NCBI RefSeq assembly: GCF_004359215.1
Contig: NC_090625.1
Coordinates: 2,012,404 to 2,076,403, forward strand
DNA from: Bremia lactucae
Lineage: Eukaryota; Oomycota; Peronosporomycetes; Peronosporales; Peronosporaceae
Reading direction: 5' to 3'
Length of the DNA: 64,000 bases
The notes under the pieces were generated by a model that searched no databases, was not told the DNA's origin, and saw only the letters and a list, made by a program, of their open reading frames with translations. Shown piece after piece: positions 31,872 through 45,700 of the stretch (position 1 is the stretch's first letter; every line of letters begins with the position of its first letter). Both the position numbers and the translations under genes were made by a program.

Positions 31872-34800
31872 AATCGGATCACGCTGAGAGCATTAATGAT
31901 TAATCCAAGGCTGGACGATACAACTGCTCAAATGAAATAATTAAGAAAGGGCTCGAGATTCGTCTCAAGTTATAAATGATACAATGAGCCACTTTGTGTT
32001 CTAAACAGCTCCAACTGACCAGACAGAGTGTCAAGTGTTCTTCCGCCCCTTTACCCTTGGCCGTCGGTAGCACTATTGTCGACGATGTGCCCGTAGTGTT
32101 AATCAATGCAGTGTCGAGTCGAAACCCATTCCAAGCTTGGCGTCCCCTGCGTCACTGTACGTCGTGTAATGAAAACCCGCCAGATTTTATCAAACTCTCA
32201 TGGATCCTGTTGCGAAGTCCCCAACGGGCTTTGACTACTGGACAAAACTCTACATCTTTGTTTAAATGGACAGCAAAAGGCAATGGCACGATGCTGGATA
32301 CGGAAATATTCATGGTCAAGACGTACTGTGAACCAAACAAGGCTGCTGCCAAAGCGGTCTCTCATGAAGTCATCGAGTCGGACCTTGCAGTCTCGCACAA
32401 ATTCCAGATTCTAGAAAGAATCCAGTATAACTGCTTTTGGGTGTCTTTTTGTAGAGCTAGGTGAACTTACGAATCCAGAGGCGTTGCCATTTTCCCGAAA
32501 ATCGGGTTCCACGAGGCTAGCGGGAAAGTGCTTTTGACGTTCTTTAACGGCTCTGTACTACACCCNNNNNNNNNNNNNNNNNNNNNNNNNNNNNNNNNNN
32601 NNNNNNNNNNNNNNNNNNNNNNNNNNNNNNNNNNNNNNNNNNNNNNNNNNNNNNNNNNNNNNNNNNNNNNNNNNNNNNNNNNNNNNNNNNNNNNNNNNNC
32701 ACGTGATGATTGTGGATTAGCCGCAGCAAACAAGGACCAACAGAGTAGTAGTGATATTTTGACGAGCGCGGTGACTGCTCTTAAGTCTGGACAACCGGTG
32801 GAGAAGTGTACTCTAATGTACTTTGACAGGCGTTTTAGTCATCTGAATTTTGGCACAATTTAATATCCAGTGCGTTCCCCATGCTCGTTAGTTGAGTTAA
32901 CGAATTATGTACAAACGCATTTTTCAACGTGTGCACAAGGAAAACAAACATGGGCCGCTCAGCCAAAATGGACACCAGTCGACGGATCGCGTTTAAGCAG
33001 TGATTTTCAGTGTCCGTAAGGGTCTGATTATACCGCGCGATCGCAGAAACAACAGGTATTTGGTCAACTTGCGGACCACAAGACTAATTATATTCCGGTC
33101 TTACGAAAGACCAAGCTGCAAAAGGTTTGAGCATTTTTTGATTCATTTTGAGAGACGTTACATTTGCCGCGTGCATGTGCCGCGTACAGATGGTGGTGGA
33201 GAATACAAGAACGTTAATACGTTTTGTTATGAAACTAGAGTTGCACGGCAGATTACGGAGGCTGGAAACCTAGCTGAGAATGAAAGACGGAGGGCATGCA
33301 CCTGACGGTAATGAAGCTGATTTGCTGTGAAATCTTATCGTGTAATTTAACATTTTCCGTTGGAGATCAAAAATGCAGCCGGATATACAGCTTACTTTCT
33401 GAACAGAATGCCAATCCGCTCTAGCCCTGAGCGGGCGTCCCCAATCGAGATATTGACTGGAAAGCGCCAAGTCTGGTGGGAATTGTCGTTTTTGGGTCGC
33501 AGTGTGAGGAGTACCGTGATCCAAAATGCAATTTTCTGAAGCAGCGCCTCGAGGTTGGGGTTGCTGTTGGAAGAACGATGAGACAAAAGGTTTTCGCATT
33601 TGGCTTCCGCGTGGTCGGACTGTCATCACTACACGCCACGCCCGTCAAGTCAAGACGCTGACTGAAGAGGACATAAAACAATTAGAGGAAATCTTAAGTA
33701 ATAAGGCCGAGAATGAATTAGAAGAGCTAGCGTGCATCGCGTCAAGATCAGGATGCTAGTGCCGATCGTCAAGTGCATGTGGTGACTTAAACTAGACAGG
33801 TGGAGCTCCTTGGCCAAACTAGCATGCTCAAGCATACGCCGTGCACATTCGAGTAGTGTGGTCCAGCTGACGCGTCCAGATAAAGTGCGTGCTGAACCCA
33901 TTAAAAATGAGTTCTGCCCGATATGAATTGTTATCCCGAGGCGATGCGCATCCCGTCCTGACGAGATTTTATGGAGCGCACTAATCATGTAAAGCTCACA
34001 TTCTTGTGTGCAAAGCATGCGTGGTTACTAGTCAAACCGAAGCTGGCCTGCCATAATTGCACACAAAGTGGGTATACAAGAAAAAAGCGCACAAGTGACG
34101 GAGGAATTAAAGATTACAAAGGAGATGAGTCGACATCATGTTGCGTGTGGAAATGAACAGATGCTCGGTGTGACTTGTTTGCTGACTTTTGGCGCAGTGT
34201 CGGACATGACAAGTGCAAAGGCTTTTGTGGCTATTTCGTGGAATTGACGTACACCAGCTCGGCATTCTGACGTGCGAAGTGCTAGCGTGCGAGCTGCTAA
34301 AGAAGATGGCTATGGCCGCATGCTGTTCATCTTTACCCAGAAGATGAAGAGTTGATGTGCATTTTTATAGTTGAAATACTGATTTTCACGTCGGAGGAGC
34401 TATCCGAGTATGATGTGGATACCATCAAGGATCTTTCTCTTTCTTTTGAATCAAAGCATTTATGGCTTACTGCAGGTTGCCAGACTGCGGCACCAGCTCC
34501 TTCATGCAACGCTGACAAACATTGAATTTGTACAATGATTACGGTCAAACGTGTGTACTTTAACTCTGACCGGGAAGGAACTATCTTTGTCGGCACTGGT
34601 GTGGGTGATCTCTTGGCGATCAAGACCAGTAAACTAGCGTGTTGGTAATCTCCTCACGCAGATGGCATGCCTTGAGCTGGAGGCCTTGGACTTGCTGAAG
34701 AATTTGTTATTATGCGAGTCTAAAACGATTTTAAGTCAGGTTACGAGTGCTGAAACAGTAACTATCCTTGAGCTTCTATTCATACATGTGCTCGATAAAG

Positions 34801-35480
34801 GGAACTTAATGCAAGCTTTGATGGGAGGAGACGTTTTGGATGACAATCAATTGGAAGAGGGTCACTGCTACCGACAAATGAGAAAAGTACAGGAAAATGC
34901 TTGCCATTTAAATAAATAAATTCGAGGTTGACGACGTGAAGACTGCTTGTGGTTGTAGCATGCTGTGTACCGACGGAAACTGTCAAAACCATCCGAAAGT
35001 TCTGGTGTGTAAGGCTGCCACGATTAACCAAGCATCAAATACTTGTGGCCGCAGATTAACTGAAGTTCGTGCAAATGGAATTATGAATTGCGACGGTGGT
35101 CCAAATATACCGCTACGCCTCGAGTGTTTTACTGATGCTTAGCTTGTTGGAGAAAGCGAGACAGAAAGTCCATCAAAGGTGGGATTGTCCTAATTATTGG
35201 AATGATCGTGGGATGGCATTGCTAGGAGCAAACGGCAGTGGTGTCGTCGACTGCTGAATCGGAATATGTGGCTGCGTCCATTGACGTCAAAGAGCTTCTC
35301 CGTTTAAGAAAGATGGCGGTAGAAATTTAATCTCAGGTTGCGCTTCTCATGGTCTTAAAAATAGATAACGACTCTGCAACCGGGCAAGTGGAAAATAAAG
35401 CAAGCTCAAGCCAGGCAATAAATGTGGACGTTTGTCTGAAGTTTTATTGGTGATCACTACAACAAAGGCACAATCAAACG
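31872..35480 (+). mobile_element. Ty1/copia remnant (pre-integrase, integrase, RT tail, RNase H)
   Basis: Plus-strand fragments in copia order. 32740-32960 holds the pre-integrase zinc region (FDRRFSHLNFGTI, then CAQGKQTWAAQP). 33010-33300 holds the integrase core (RRNNRYLVN; RTDGGGEYKNVNTFCYE). 33410-33760 holds the integrase C-terminus and the lead to RT (SPERASPIEILTGKR; PRGRTVITTRHARQVKTL). 35130-35390 holds RNase H (FTDA, VVSSTAESEYVAASIDVKE, LKIDNDSAT). Most of RT cannot be recognised. Stops are frequent and 134 bases are unknown. Confidence 0.8.
32566..32699. other. Assembly gap (134 N)
   Basis: A run of N lies inside the copia remnant. The true length may differ. Confidence 0.99.
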
Positions 35481-35617
35481 GACCTACGTAACTACGAGCG
35501 ACATCCTTGGTGATAACTAACCAAGCCACCTCTAGCGTCTCGAATACAAGCTTCACGTACTCTCTTTAAACTTGAAATGGCGTGATCCCTGAGGAAGAAT
35601 GTTGAAAAACGGTGTTT

Positions 35618-35830
35618 TACAGGTTATTATACCGCCAGGTCCCAAGTTATCAAAAAGCTACCGTTCTCCAGAATTGTCTTTAAAAAGACGGGAGGTGAGC
35701 ACATTTCGTGCTACCATCTCGCAATAGAAAGTAGCAGTAGCAAATCAGGGTGGTGATAGGTAAGACACATATATTGTTTGTATTAAACCCACTTTTTGAA
35801 AACATTTATTCAGAGAGCTTCCTAGCCTCG
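35618..35830 (+). repeat. Second copy of the 24690-24930 repeat
   Basis: It aligns with 24690-24930 in the same direction (CC-GGTCCC, CTACCGTTCTCCAGAATT, GGTGAGCACAT, TTTTGAAAACA). The left copy has about 40 extra bases after the shared CAGAATT. As it follows the copia RNase H it may be part of the copia 3' LTR or leader of another copy. Confidence 0.6.
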
Positions 35831-35999
35831 AATAGAAATTGCGGTCTAACAAAAGAGGTATTGGGGTCAACGAGACGTTCCAGACAAGTGGGAGGCGAGT
35901 TGCAGGCAAAAAGCCCGGAGGCGCGTATTTCATGAGACCCTGAGCGAGGTGGCAAAGATGGAATCGAGCGTAACAGGTGATTTTGTCTAGAAATTACAA

Positions 36000-38999
36000 T
36001 AAGCTGGATTTTGAGGTTGGGTGAAGTAATATTACAGTTCGGTGAAGCCTGACGCAGCAAAGAACGGAACAGCAGGCAATGATGATTTCATGCGACAGTT
36101 GTCATAGAGGCAGCTGTGATGTCTGTGCAGTGGAGGCAAACGGCTGGTCCAAGTCGTGGGTTGTTCCATAGATCGCTCGAAAAGAGGAAGAAAATGCGCC
36201 CAATGTTGACGGAAATAGGAGCTGTCCCAGAGGATATTATATGGAGTTTTGCGAGCAGGGAAACCATGGACACAGTGAACTTGACCAAGACGCCAACTGT
36301 ACTTGACCCGGGTAGTAAGGGCACTACGCTAGACCCGGAGCGTTAGGTCGTTCAGAATAGGAATGACAATTCGATCTAATGCCCGCCCTTTCTTAAAGGG
36401 CTAGCCCATTTGGGCCTTGTGTGAAAGCTGAGAGCTGTGTGAGGCATGATTAAGATGGGCAGAGCAAACGGTAGAAGTCACGATTATGAATGACCTCAAC
36501 AGAGAGCCGCCAAAGTAGTTTTCCGTCAACAGCAGATATGATTGTTGGGAGCGGCAGAAAACCGAAGCTGACTGGAGTGGATAGATCGGTCCATCGTTAG
36601 AGTTTGGCGATGAAATGGGAAGCTGCAAGTCCATATTCGAGTCAATAAATGTTCTAGCAAAAATTGGATGGCCCGGCAGATGTCGGAGACGGGAGAGAGC
36701 CATGGCGGTCGACGAAGTTTGAAGGCGGATTAGCCAGATATCAATAGGTTTGGCATAGTTTATAAGCCTGCTTACACTTCGATGTAAGGTGCCAACGCGA
36801 AAGAGAAAATTGTTCTCAGCGGCGCATCCACCAGCTATATCGACGAGATGGTCGTTTAATATGTCGAGTCGCGAAGACGTTGCAAAGCCTGAAATTTTCG
36901 TACCACAACGAGCCAAGGACTACCCAGAGCCGCGGTAGGGGGGGTAGCCGTCGGCAAGACGGCGTGTAGGACTTCGAAGACGATACCAATGCTCAAAGCA
37001 TTTGGCTCCGCAGTCAAGCTGCAGAACAAACCAGGGTGGCGGTGACATGCGAAGGGGTGTGCGACTCACGGCGTCGTGGACGGAACAGAAATGCATACAA
37101 GCAGATGCTACAGGAAGAGGAGGGTCGATCGACGCTGTAGCTGTGGGAGAGAGACTCACGATCGCATCGTTGGTTGGCGATTGAGACTATCCATTTTCGT
37201 GTTAAAATACTGGAAGGTGAACACCGGCCAAAATGAGAGGGTCGTATCGGTGGGAGGTCTACTGTCACGAGCCTGCGCGCCGCACGGCGTTTGGATTGAG
37301 CGGATGGTGGAGTCGCTCGGCTTAGTTTGCGCAATTTGTGCTGCACGTAAACTAAGATGTCAGATCCGTCAAATAAGATATCCCGAAGAGAGCTATTAAA
37401 AGTTTCGAACAGCGCTATACGCGGATCTGTTCAGTCAATAATGCCCGATACGTTAGTGCCCCGTACCGGATTGCGGTCCCGAGACGTCATTGCCCCGCAT
37501 TTGTGCGTCGGCGGATGATCGAAAATAAGCGGAGGTTGGCGAAGAATGCGAAAATCGTGTCATTAGCCAAATCCGAGTAGATACCGGTGAGGCCAACACA
37601 ATACAAAAACGGTCGTAGACACTGAACGATCAGATGATATAATTTTGGCCCATTTGGAGGACTGTGCCTCTAAAATAAATAGCCGTGTCGTGGTTGGTAC
37701 ATGTGGAACGAATTTCGCTGCCGCGAAAAACGGACGAAATCACGCGTAGGGGGTAGCAGCGTTCCAGCTTGCAGTCTGGTCTTCCTTGCAGATCGAAGAC
37801 AGTATGTCCTCGTGCTGAAGGTCCCATTGACCAAGCCAGCTGGGACAAATTGCTTGTATTTATCAGCCACGCTAATTTGGGAGCGTTGGACCTCGCGCAA
37901 GGCGATGGAGTGGATAGTCGCTCCGTCAGTATCTTTCGCGATCGCTGTCAGGGAGGCCTCTGGTGGGACATGGAGCGGGGGGGGGGTCGCGGCGGTAGTC
38001 ATCACGGAGGGCCGCAAAGGTACCTTTTTACGGCGTGAAATGGCCCTGCATCGAAGAAGGAGGCCGCGGTATAGTCCCTCGAGGCGGTGCAGGTGAAGCC
38101 CTCGGCGATGCCCTCGTGACCACGGGATGAATTCTTGGCGGGGGCCGGTGTTTTTTTTGGGAGAGGCGTCTGTCACGCGGAGCTTAAGTAGTTTAACAGA
38201 ACCGTACGCAGGAGGCAGGTTGTGCAGCTGGAGAGGGTGTCTTCAATGGCGCCGTGGGAGGGGCAACTGAGTCCGGGACGGAAATTGAAAGAAAATGATC
38301 TCGCGAAAATATTACAGAATTTGGCAGTGTCCTCTGGCCGACTTGAAAATTGAGAGAATGGGTCCCACCACGTGAACTTTTCTCATCCCGATGTCTCCGG
38401 GGGCGGCATTGCATCATACGTATCGCAAAGTAACGCGGTGGGCGTTAGCGATTGTCTTTGGCAGTCCTCCGTTAGGCGTTGCAGAGAAATGCGCGGTGCA
38501 GAGCTTCGTAACGCTACGGAATCCGCCGAATCTCCGAGTCCCGAATCGCTGACAAGGCGGTACAGTTCATGGCACAGCAACTCTGGAGGCGACCGTTCTA
38601 AGACAAGGGCCGAACGGATTCCACTGAAGGATGAGAAGGCATCTTATCTCGTAGCGAGCCGACTGGATGTGGCGGACCTGTATCAATTTAAAGGGACCAT
38701 GGACTTGTCGTAGAGGCACACCCAGTCGTGCACGGTTTCCGCTGGGACGTTCCACTGACTACATTGAATTGTCACGTGCTTCGGCATGTAAAACGACACC
38801 TTACAAGCAAGCCAAAAGAGAACTTGGGAAGAGGCTAAATGGAAAGCCAGCGGTTACACCAATCAGCGGAACGGAATGAAAGACACTTTGCGGCTTTAGA
38901 ACAGACCCCGAAGGAGTTGTGGAGTCACCGCAATGCAATCACCGAATACCAGATGTGGGTAAAGGGTGCTGGAAGATAATCATTACGTTCTGGACAGGT
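36000..38999. other. Decayed sequence, no gene recognised
   Basis: All frames are short or without known motifs. The longest (minus 36401-36916 and minus 37670-38176) lack conserved features and look like chance. A run of ten G lies near 37977. The region probably is the body of the element whose tail is at 39000-39360, or several fragments. Confidence 0.35.
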
Positions 39000-39360
39000 C
39001 ATATGGTGGCACAAGACAGGCTGCAGCAGTATGCGAGCTTTTGTATGGCACGGAGGCTCCCGTCGCTGACTCCACTAAATACATGGAGGTTGTAAAACGC
39101 GTATGGAGATAATTTGGCAGCTTACGTCTGTCAATGGAAGCCTTTTTGGTGATTGTTATGTTCGATATGCAATACGACCCTCTGGGTCCAACGAAATCGA
39201 GTACTTCACGAGGGCAAGAATGTTACGATAGGGGAATGCATTCAAGAATTGAAACTTGAAGGTATTCGACAACTGCAAGCGTTAGCAACGTGGGAGCACA
39301 GGAAGTTACTCAAAACGGTGGACATGATTTGTCTTCTAAAATATGTGAGCTGTTAAAGAT
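39000..39360 (+). mobile_element. Possible non-LTR retrotransposon tail
   Basis: Frameshifted plus-strand frames resemble the region after RT in LINE-type elements: IITFWTGHMVAQDRLQQY, like the HIFW-C zinc motif region, then LWVQRNRVLHEGK and IQELKLEGIRQLQAL. No RT active site was found upstream. This is a resemblance only. Confidence 0.35.
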
Positions 39361-39689
39361 TCCACCAGCTAGAGCATCGCACACAGCGGTGAGTCACGTG
39401 CAACCACCGGATCATTCGACACCGGCGTTGCTAACCTAACCACAACGTCTATCGCTCAGACTATTATCCATAATAGTTCTGACGTAGCCAATTCTGAGCC
39501 TTAAGCTCCGCTGACAACACGTGAAGTGCTCAGTCGGTGTCACAAGCCAGTCGTTTTGAACGTGGCTATGTCACGATGGCATATCACTGATGCCCCTCCA
39601 TCTACATGGTCTCGTTTAAACGGGCCAAGGGCGTCGCTCCTAGAGCGCGCTACTATCCCATCGATGCATAAGAAAAGCATCGAGAAATT

Positions 39690-40260
39690 AAGCGAATCGC
39701 GTTAACTTTTTGAAGCCAGGCTTCGCGTCCAATATCTCTGATATTGCGAATAAAGCGTTCCAGGCTTGCACCAATGAGCTTTAATCTCGCTTGTTTTTGC
39801 CACTATACCACCGATGCTTTAAAAAGCATCGAGATAAAAATCTTCTTTAGCGCGAAATTCCTTCGCGTTGGGATCAAGGCCTTGTAGCTTTGTAGCAATA
39901 GATAAGAATATATTTATTGTGAGGAGTAGTCTCTCCAGACAAGCTACTGACTAGCCGTTCGGGCAAAACCAACGGGTTCTTCTCAGAGGCAAGACGAAAC
40001 GTTTTAGTGTCTGCACTCGCCTGAGCGGGTACCACAAGAACTTTATTACGATACGTCATCGTCATCACCACGCACAGAGATAGGTGCTGGCGATGATGAA
40101 ACATCCTCATCGTCGGAAGCAAACATGCTTTAGGGAACGCGGGCAATAGCAAGCGAGATAAAAGCTCGTTGATGCAAGCCTGGAACGTTTTATTCGCAAT
40201 GTCAAAGTCATTGGACGTAAAGCCTGGCTTCAAAAACTTAGCGCGCGATTTGCGTTAAGT
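39690..40260. repeat. Inverted repeat of a gypsy segment
   Basis: 39690-39805 (KPGFASNISDIANKAFQAC on the plus strand) and 40145-40260 (KPGFTSNDFDIANKTFQAC on the minus strand) are diverged inverted copies of about 110 bases, separated by about 340 bases. The inner part contains several perfect hairpins (for example CGATGC/GCATCG and CGCGAA/TTCGCG at 39800-39870). Confidence 0.75.
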
Positions 40261-40464
40261 TTAAAGCCGAACTTCAACCGTTGCAAGATTCAAACTGCAT
40301 CGGTTATCTCGTGAGGCAGGACTTCTATGCCCCACGTGGGGTGATCCCTGTCCGTGTTGTGTCGACAACACGAACAAATTAAAGGGGATATTTATTTCCT
40401 TTCTTTGCCCTGGGGAAGGGCTTACTTATCTATCGAGATGCCCGATGCGATTAACATTTTGCAA

Positions 40465-40745
40465 TCAATTTTCAGGCGCTAGGGGCGCGTGTTTTTCGAC
40501 AGACCTTCTGATATATCGGATGGGTCTCGTCATACTGACGGACGAGGCCCTTAATGTCAGCTGACAGCTGGGACCGAGGCTTCCAGTTGTTATACGAAGG
40601 TGGATAACCGCGCCAGCGAACGAGATAACTCGTTCGCTGCCCCTTCGAATAACGGCGGTTTTTGATACGTTCCACAAGAAAACGTTGACCACAGTGAGAA
40701 TTTAGAGGAGGGAAAATGCTGATTGTCAGCGTTCCTTTAAAGGTA
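40465..40745 (-). pseudogene. gypsy integrase C-terminus with chromodomain
   Basis: The minus strand encodes HCGQRFLVERIKNRRYSKGQ, then TSYLVRWRGYPPSYNNWKPR and QLSADIKGLVRQYDETHP, a typical chromodomain at the end of pol. It faces a plus-strand RNase H that starts at about 40750, so two oppositely oriented elements meet here. The frame crosses the join for a few codons, which is fortuitous. Confidence 0.8.
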
Positions 40746-40749
40746 TCAA

Positions 40750-42760
40750 GCAAAGCTTGATGCAATCGTCCATCTTGGCGATTGCAGATCAAGACAGACC
40801 ATTCCATGTGGTCTGTGACGCCAGCGATTTCGCAATCGGCTGTGCGTTAATACAATACGGACGGCGCGGAGCGCGTCGTCTGTTACCGATCGCGTCAGCT
40901 GCAACCAGCTGAACGCAATTACCCAGTCCATGACAAGAACCTCCTTGCCATGAAATATGCACTGGCTAAATTAAGGGTCCATCTCCTCGGAGTTAGACCG
41001 TTCATCGTATATACGGACCATGCGTCATAATGCACGGCCGTAAATAGCCCACACCTCTCGCAAAGAATGAAGAGGTGGCTATCCTTTTTCGCGAAGAATA
41101 ATTCTATAAACCAGGACGACTTAATGTCGTCGCTGGTGCGTTATCACGCCGACCCGATTTCGAGCCGGCTGCGCACTCCAACAGTGGAAATAATCCCACT
41201 GTTGCAATACTCATTACAAGTGTTACGTCATCAACTTTGTTTAATGACATAAAGTAAGCCTACACAGAAGATAAAGACGTTCTGCGTTTAATGGATCATC
41301 TGATGAATACATCCAATAAATACTTTGTAGATTTACCGGCTTTATAGGGATCGTCATCAGATCGATACACAACACGCAACGGCTTACTGTACTACACAGC
41401 CGTTGCCGGCGACACTCCACGTGTCATCGTCCCAACTCACAATGATTTCGGCTTTTCCATCATGTATGAGTGTCACGATGCACCAACATGTTATCATCGT
41501 GGACGTGAGAACAGTAAGTCGCGATTTTAACTGCCCCGCCAGTATCGATTCGTGCGCAAGTACATTAGTGCTTGCAAGGTGAGGCAACGGGTGAAGCCTA
41601 GCCCTCCATCATGTCCATTTCTCTAACCACTACCACTTCCAAAGGAATGTTGGCAGTCCGAATCTATGGACTTCGTCTTCGGAATCCTTGTTTTTGTAGA
41701 CAGATTCAGCAAGATGGTACATCTTGCTGCAGTGCCAGAGTCAATCACGGCTCCGGGCTGTGCCCGTGTCTTTATCGGCACGGAATTCAGACTCTACAGC
41801 TTACCCCGTGAACTGGTCTCCGATCGAGGATCACGGCGTAGTTTTGGCAATCCGTGTTCTGATCTCCCGGAACACGGCTGACTGTCAACTTCTGATCATC
41901 CAGAACAGATGGTCAGGCGGAACGCATAAATCGCGCTCTCAAAGAAATGCTTCGAGGATACGTCCAATCGTATCCTAATTGGAGCGAGTTTTTACCGATG
42001 GCCGAATTTCCAACAACGACTCGGTGCATGCGTCTTCAACGGATACCTACCCAATTAGAGGATCCTTTAGTTTAAGGGGCGTGGACTCGCACGAGCAAAG
42101 CCATCTCTGGATTATGCTCATCACGCGTCGAAATTACGGACGACGCGAATAATGTCGATGTCGAAACAATCGACATCGAAACAGAGAAGCTCAGCAATAG
42201 TGATGATACTATTGTCCCCTCCCGCAAAAGAAAAGTACCAGAGAGGAATCCCTCGCTGAAGAAGAGAAAGATCACATGGCAGTGCACAAAGCGCACTGAA
42301 AAAGACACAAGAAATGAGTCATTAGAGGAATTTCTGCTGGCTCGAGAATCAGTAGCCCGCTTCGTTCAGAATTCCATGCTTGCACAATGGCCCGGCAGAT
42401 ACGGAACGCAGACCAACATGGAAGAGCAAACGTTCTTTCAATTAAAATTAATGATCTAGTACAATTGTCTACGGTAAACTTGCCTAAGCATGTAGTCACT
42501 AATGTGGATAATAAAAAATACTACCCAAGTTCATTAATCCATTCCGTGTACTGCATCGCAATGGCAAGGCGTACACAATAAAATTACCACGAAGGATGCG
42601 AACGCGTCCTACATTTTTATTTTGGTCGGCTCCGCCCGTGGTTTCTTCCCCGGACGGATCTGACCACCCCATTTAAGAATCCCTAAATGATTCTTGTGAT
42701 CATGAACCAGACTCTAATGTTGGGAATGGAGATTCTTGTACTGAATCCGATGTTCCTTGA
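40750..42760 (+). mobile_element. gypsy RNase H to integrase remnant, plus strand
   Basis: 40770-41160 gives RNase H (DRPFHVVCDASDFAIGCAL, ERNYPVHDKNLLAMKYALAK, VYTDHAS). 41540-41880 gives integrase (YISACKVRQRVKPS, ESMDFVFGI, VDRFSKMVHLAAVPE, ELVSDRGS). 42480-42610 gives the pol end (GKAYTIKLPRRMRTRPTFLF). Stops and shifts are numerous. Several perfect hairpins lie within it. Confidence 0.8.
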
Positions 42761-42769
42761 AATTGCATT

Positions 42770-45700
42770 GAGCTGACGTCAGCTCGTCACGGAGAGAGCG
42801 TGACACTTCCGTTTGTACTCCAATATTGAGTATGCACTTTTCGAACGGTCTTCCAACCGTTCGATACGGTGAGTCTGCATCTTGTGTGACGCTTACCGTG
42901 CTCATGATCAAGATACTCCTCCAAAAAAACGAGGTAGAGATCGAGTTTGTCGATCTTCGACTCTAGATCCGACACATAGGTCGGATCTAATGTTCCATAA
43001 CCATTTCTCGTCTTTTTTCAGGAGACGAGAGAGATGAACTGTCATCTCTGCATAATTGCGAGAGTACTTGTGCAAGTACGCCGCTAAACCAAGGAACTTT
43101 CTAAGTCCCTTGACATCGACTGAAACTGGCCAGTCGATGACTGCTTTGATCTTTTTGGGATCCGGGCGCACGCCGAGTTTACCGACGATGCACCCAAGAA
43201 GTAGTATTTCGCTTTCAGTGAACATACACTTCTTGAGATTTGCGTACAACTTATGCTTTCGCATAAGTGTAAGAACCTGACGAACGTGAATTTAATGAAC
43301 TTCCACGTCCGTCTTTCTGTCCATATCAGGCTATAAACAAATACATCGTCAAAATAACTCGATGCGAATTCTCGCACCGGTCTCAACAGATTCGTTACGC
43401 ATCTGTTAAATGTTGCAAGGGCTTTATTAAGCCCCTGTGGCACTACAGGCCATTTCCAATGCATCCCATTGGGGTACTCACTGCTGTGTACGGGATGTCC
43501 CGCTCACGCATAAGGATCTGATAAAATCCATCCATCAGATCTGTAGACGAAAAGATGGTACTCTTAGGCGTGCCATCTATGATTATATCTTTTCTAGGTA
43601 TCGGCGTTTGAGCCGGTACCATTGCAGCATTAAGTTTATTAAATGCGTGGACTATCCGCCACCCTCCTGTGGCCTTTCGCACACACAAGGTCGAAGAGCT
43701 ATGTGGGAAGGTTGACTCCCTTACATGGCCCGCTTTAATCGATCGATAAAGAATTTATCGATCGCAAGTACTTGTTCACGAGGAAGTGGCTACTGCTTCA
43801 TGATACAGTACTTTGAGCCTGGTTTGAGCTCGATCTCATGCCGAGTGCCTTAATCCATAGGCAACTCGCATGGAACTGCTTCAGGGAATACATCCATGGA
43901 TTAAATTAAATATTTGTAAGAAGAATTTGTCTTAAGTGACTCCTAGGATTAAGTAGTATATCTCTTAATCCGATTTTTCACGTCGAGGACACTTTGTTCC
44001 ATCGAAGAGCTACTGAGAACCCGTTCATTCTCTGCAAAAATTACCGCTGACCGAATATCGGTTACGTATTCGTCCTCTGTGATGAGTACACAGATCTGTT
44101 TTATTCTGCCAAGAACCGTTTAGGTTCTAGGGTTGGTGATTGAGCTATCTCCAAAATAACTTCGGAGGCGCATACAGATCAAGAGTATAAGCGCCTACTC
44201 TTGGTCCGTCATTAACCAAGACATTCGATGTCTCGTTTCTTCCTGGGACCCCTTTTCAACAGGCTGCCAAGAGATAAATTACACGAAATACTGAACTTTA
44301 GTTACTCTAGCATTAACTATTCGAGGAAACTTCTTCTTGAGTATTTGAAAACTTATCTCCTCAACTTCTTTCGACTGTGATTGCGCTATCACAGTCGGGT
44401 CATCTACGGTCGACTATCTACTCGACCTAGGATCATCATGTTGTACCCTTTCGCCAAACAGTATATTTCTTGAATGTCGCCCGCTAGGCGTAAATTTATG
44501 CCTCAATCCAATCGTCTGATTTGAGTGGTGGACCTTCGACGCTGCTTGTGCATTTGCACAGTCGCCGGAAGCTGACTCCACAGTGTGATTTGTTATCACA
44601 CTGTGATCTTGTGCAGTCGTACTAACGACCGTACCACAAGTGAAATTATCGCACTCTCTCGTAGTACATCCACACGCTTGTAGACGCTCCAAGACGTTCA
44701 TCAGATGCAATCTGATGAACAAGTGGCAGAAATCTTTACGGATCGATGCTGCCAGCTGATCCTTGGCTCGTATTTTCTGAGCCCAGGTAAAGCTAATACG
44801 ACATCAAATTTGTCATCCAAGTCCAGTACGATAAGATCATCATCATATTGTAAATCTTTTAATGTGTAGAGAAATCGCGCAACACGTTTTATCACTGTTA
44901 TCGATGCGCCTGTCGCTAGACGCACCGTCATCATCGTTGGAGGGATGTCGCGCTCAACGTATTTGAGCCTACGACCTCTAGTGACTGGCGACGAATAAAG
45001 TTATTCGACGCTCCGCAGTCCAAGTGACAAATCTTTGTCACTTTTAACTTCAAGATGATGAGTGGTATCTCACCACCAGGTGCAGAGACACATAATGTTT
45101 GTGTGCCTGGAGCAACTTTAGTCAAGAGAATTGCAAATTCTCTTGAGGTTGCTGGATACCGACCCCGACCGTTTTTTTGGCGGTCCGTCTTGCTGTTGCG
45201 ATTTCGCAACAACGTCGGACCCGCGACCGTTGCCTTTTTTGGCATTCTGTCCATAAGTACATTCAGTACCCCTCAGTACTGGGCATGGGCCATGAGCATA
45301 GTGACCTAAATTTTGACTGTGATTGCATCGTCTGCAGTTGCTTATTGTCCGGAAAGCGAGGTATTTCGCTTTCGACGTAAGAGAGGTCCATAGGTTCTGG
45401 ACCTCCAAGCTCTTGTCGTCCCGGAGGAGCCCATCCAGTTTCAAGCGGAACAGATGGGTCTTCATGGGGCCATCCCTAAGACCTTGCATAAACACCGTAA
45501 TCAACGTGTGTTCATAAACTGGATTGCTCGTGATACAACTCGCTAAGATTCGTATATGCTGTGCATAAGCAAGAACATCACGCTTGCCTTGCTTGAACTC
45601 AGCCCTAGGCGTTTTAAACGTCTGTTTTAGCCGGGCTATATAAAGCTTCTACCGAGCCAAATACATGTGGTTCGCGCAACTTAAGGCCTAGTGTCCACGT

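Noticed and set aside
34936..35142. Cys-rich frame that could suggest a small secreted effector
   Set aside because: It has no signal peptide and lies inside the copia remnant just before RNase H, into which its end (FTDA) belongs.
36401..36916. Minus-strand frame of 171 codons
   Set aside because: No motif, no homologue in the window, and decayed surroundings.
37670..38176. Minus-strand frame of 168 codons
   Set aside because: Composition is shaped by G-rich plus-strand sequence; no conserved feature.
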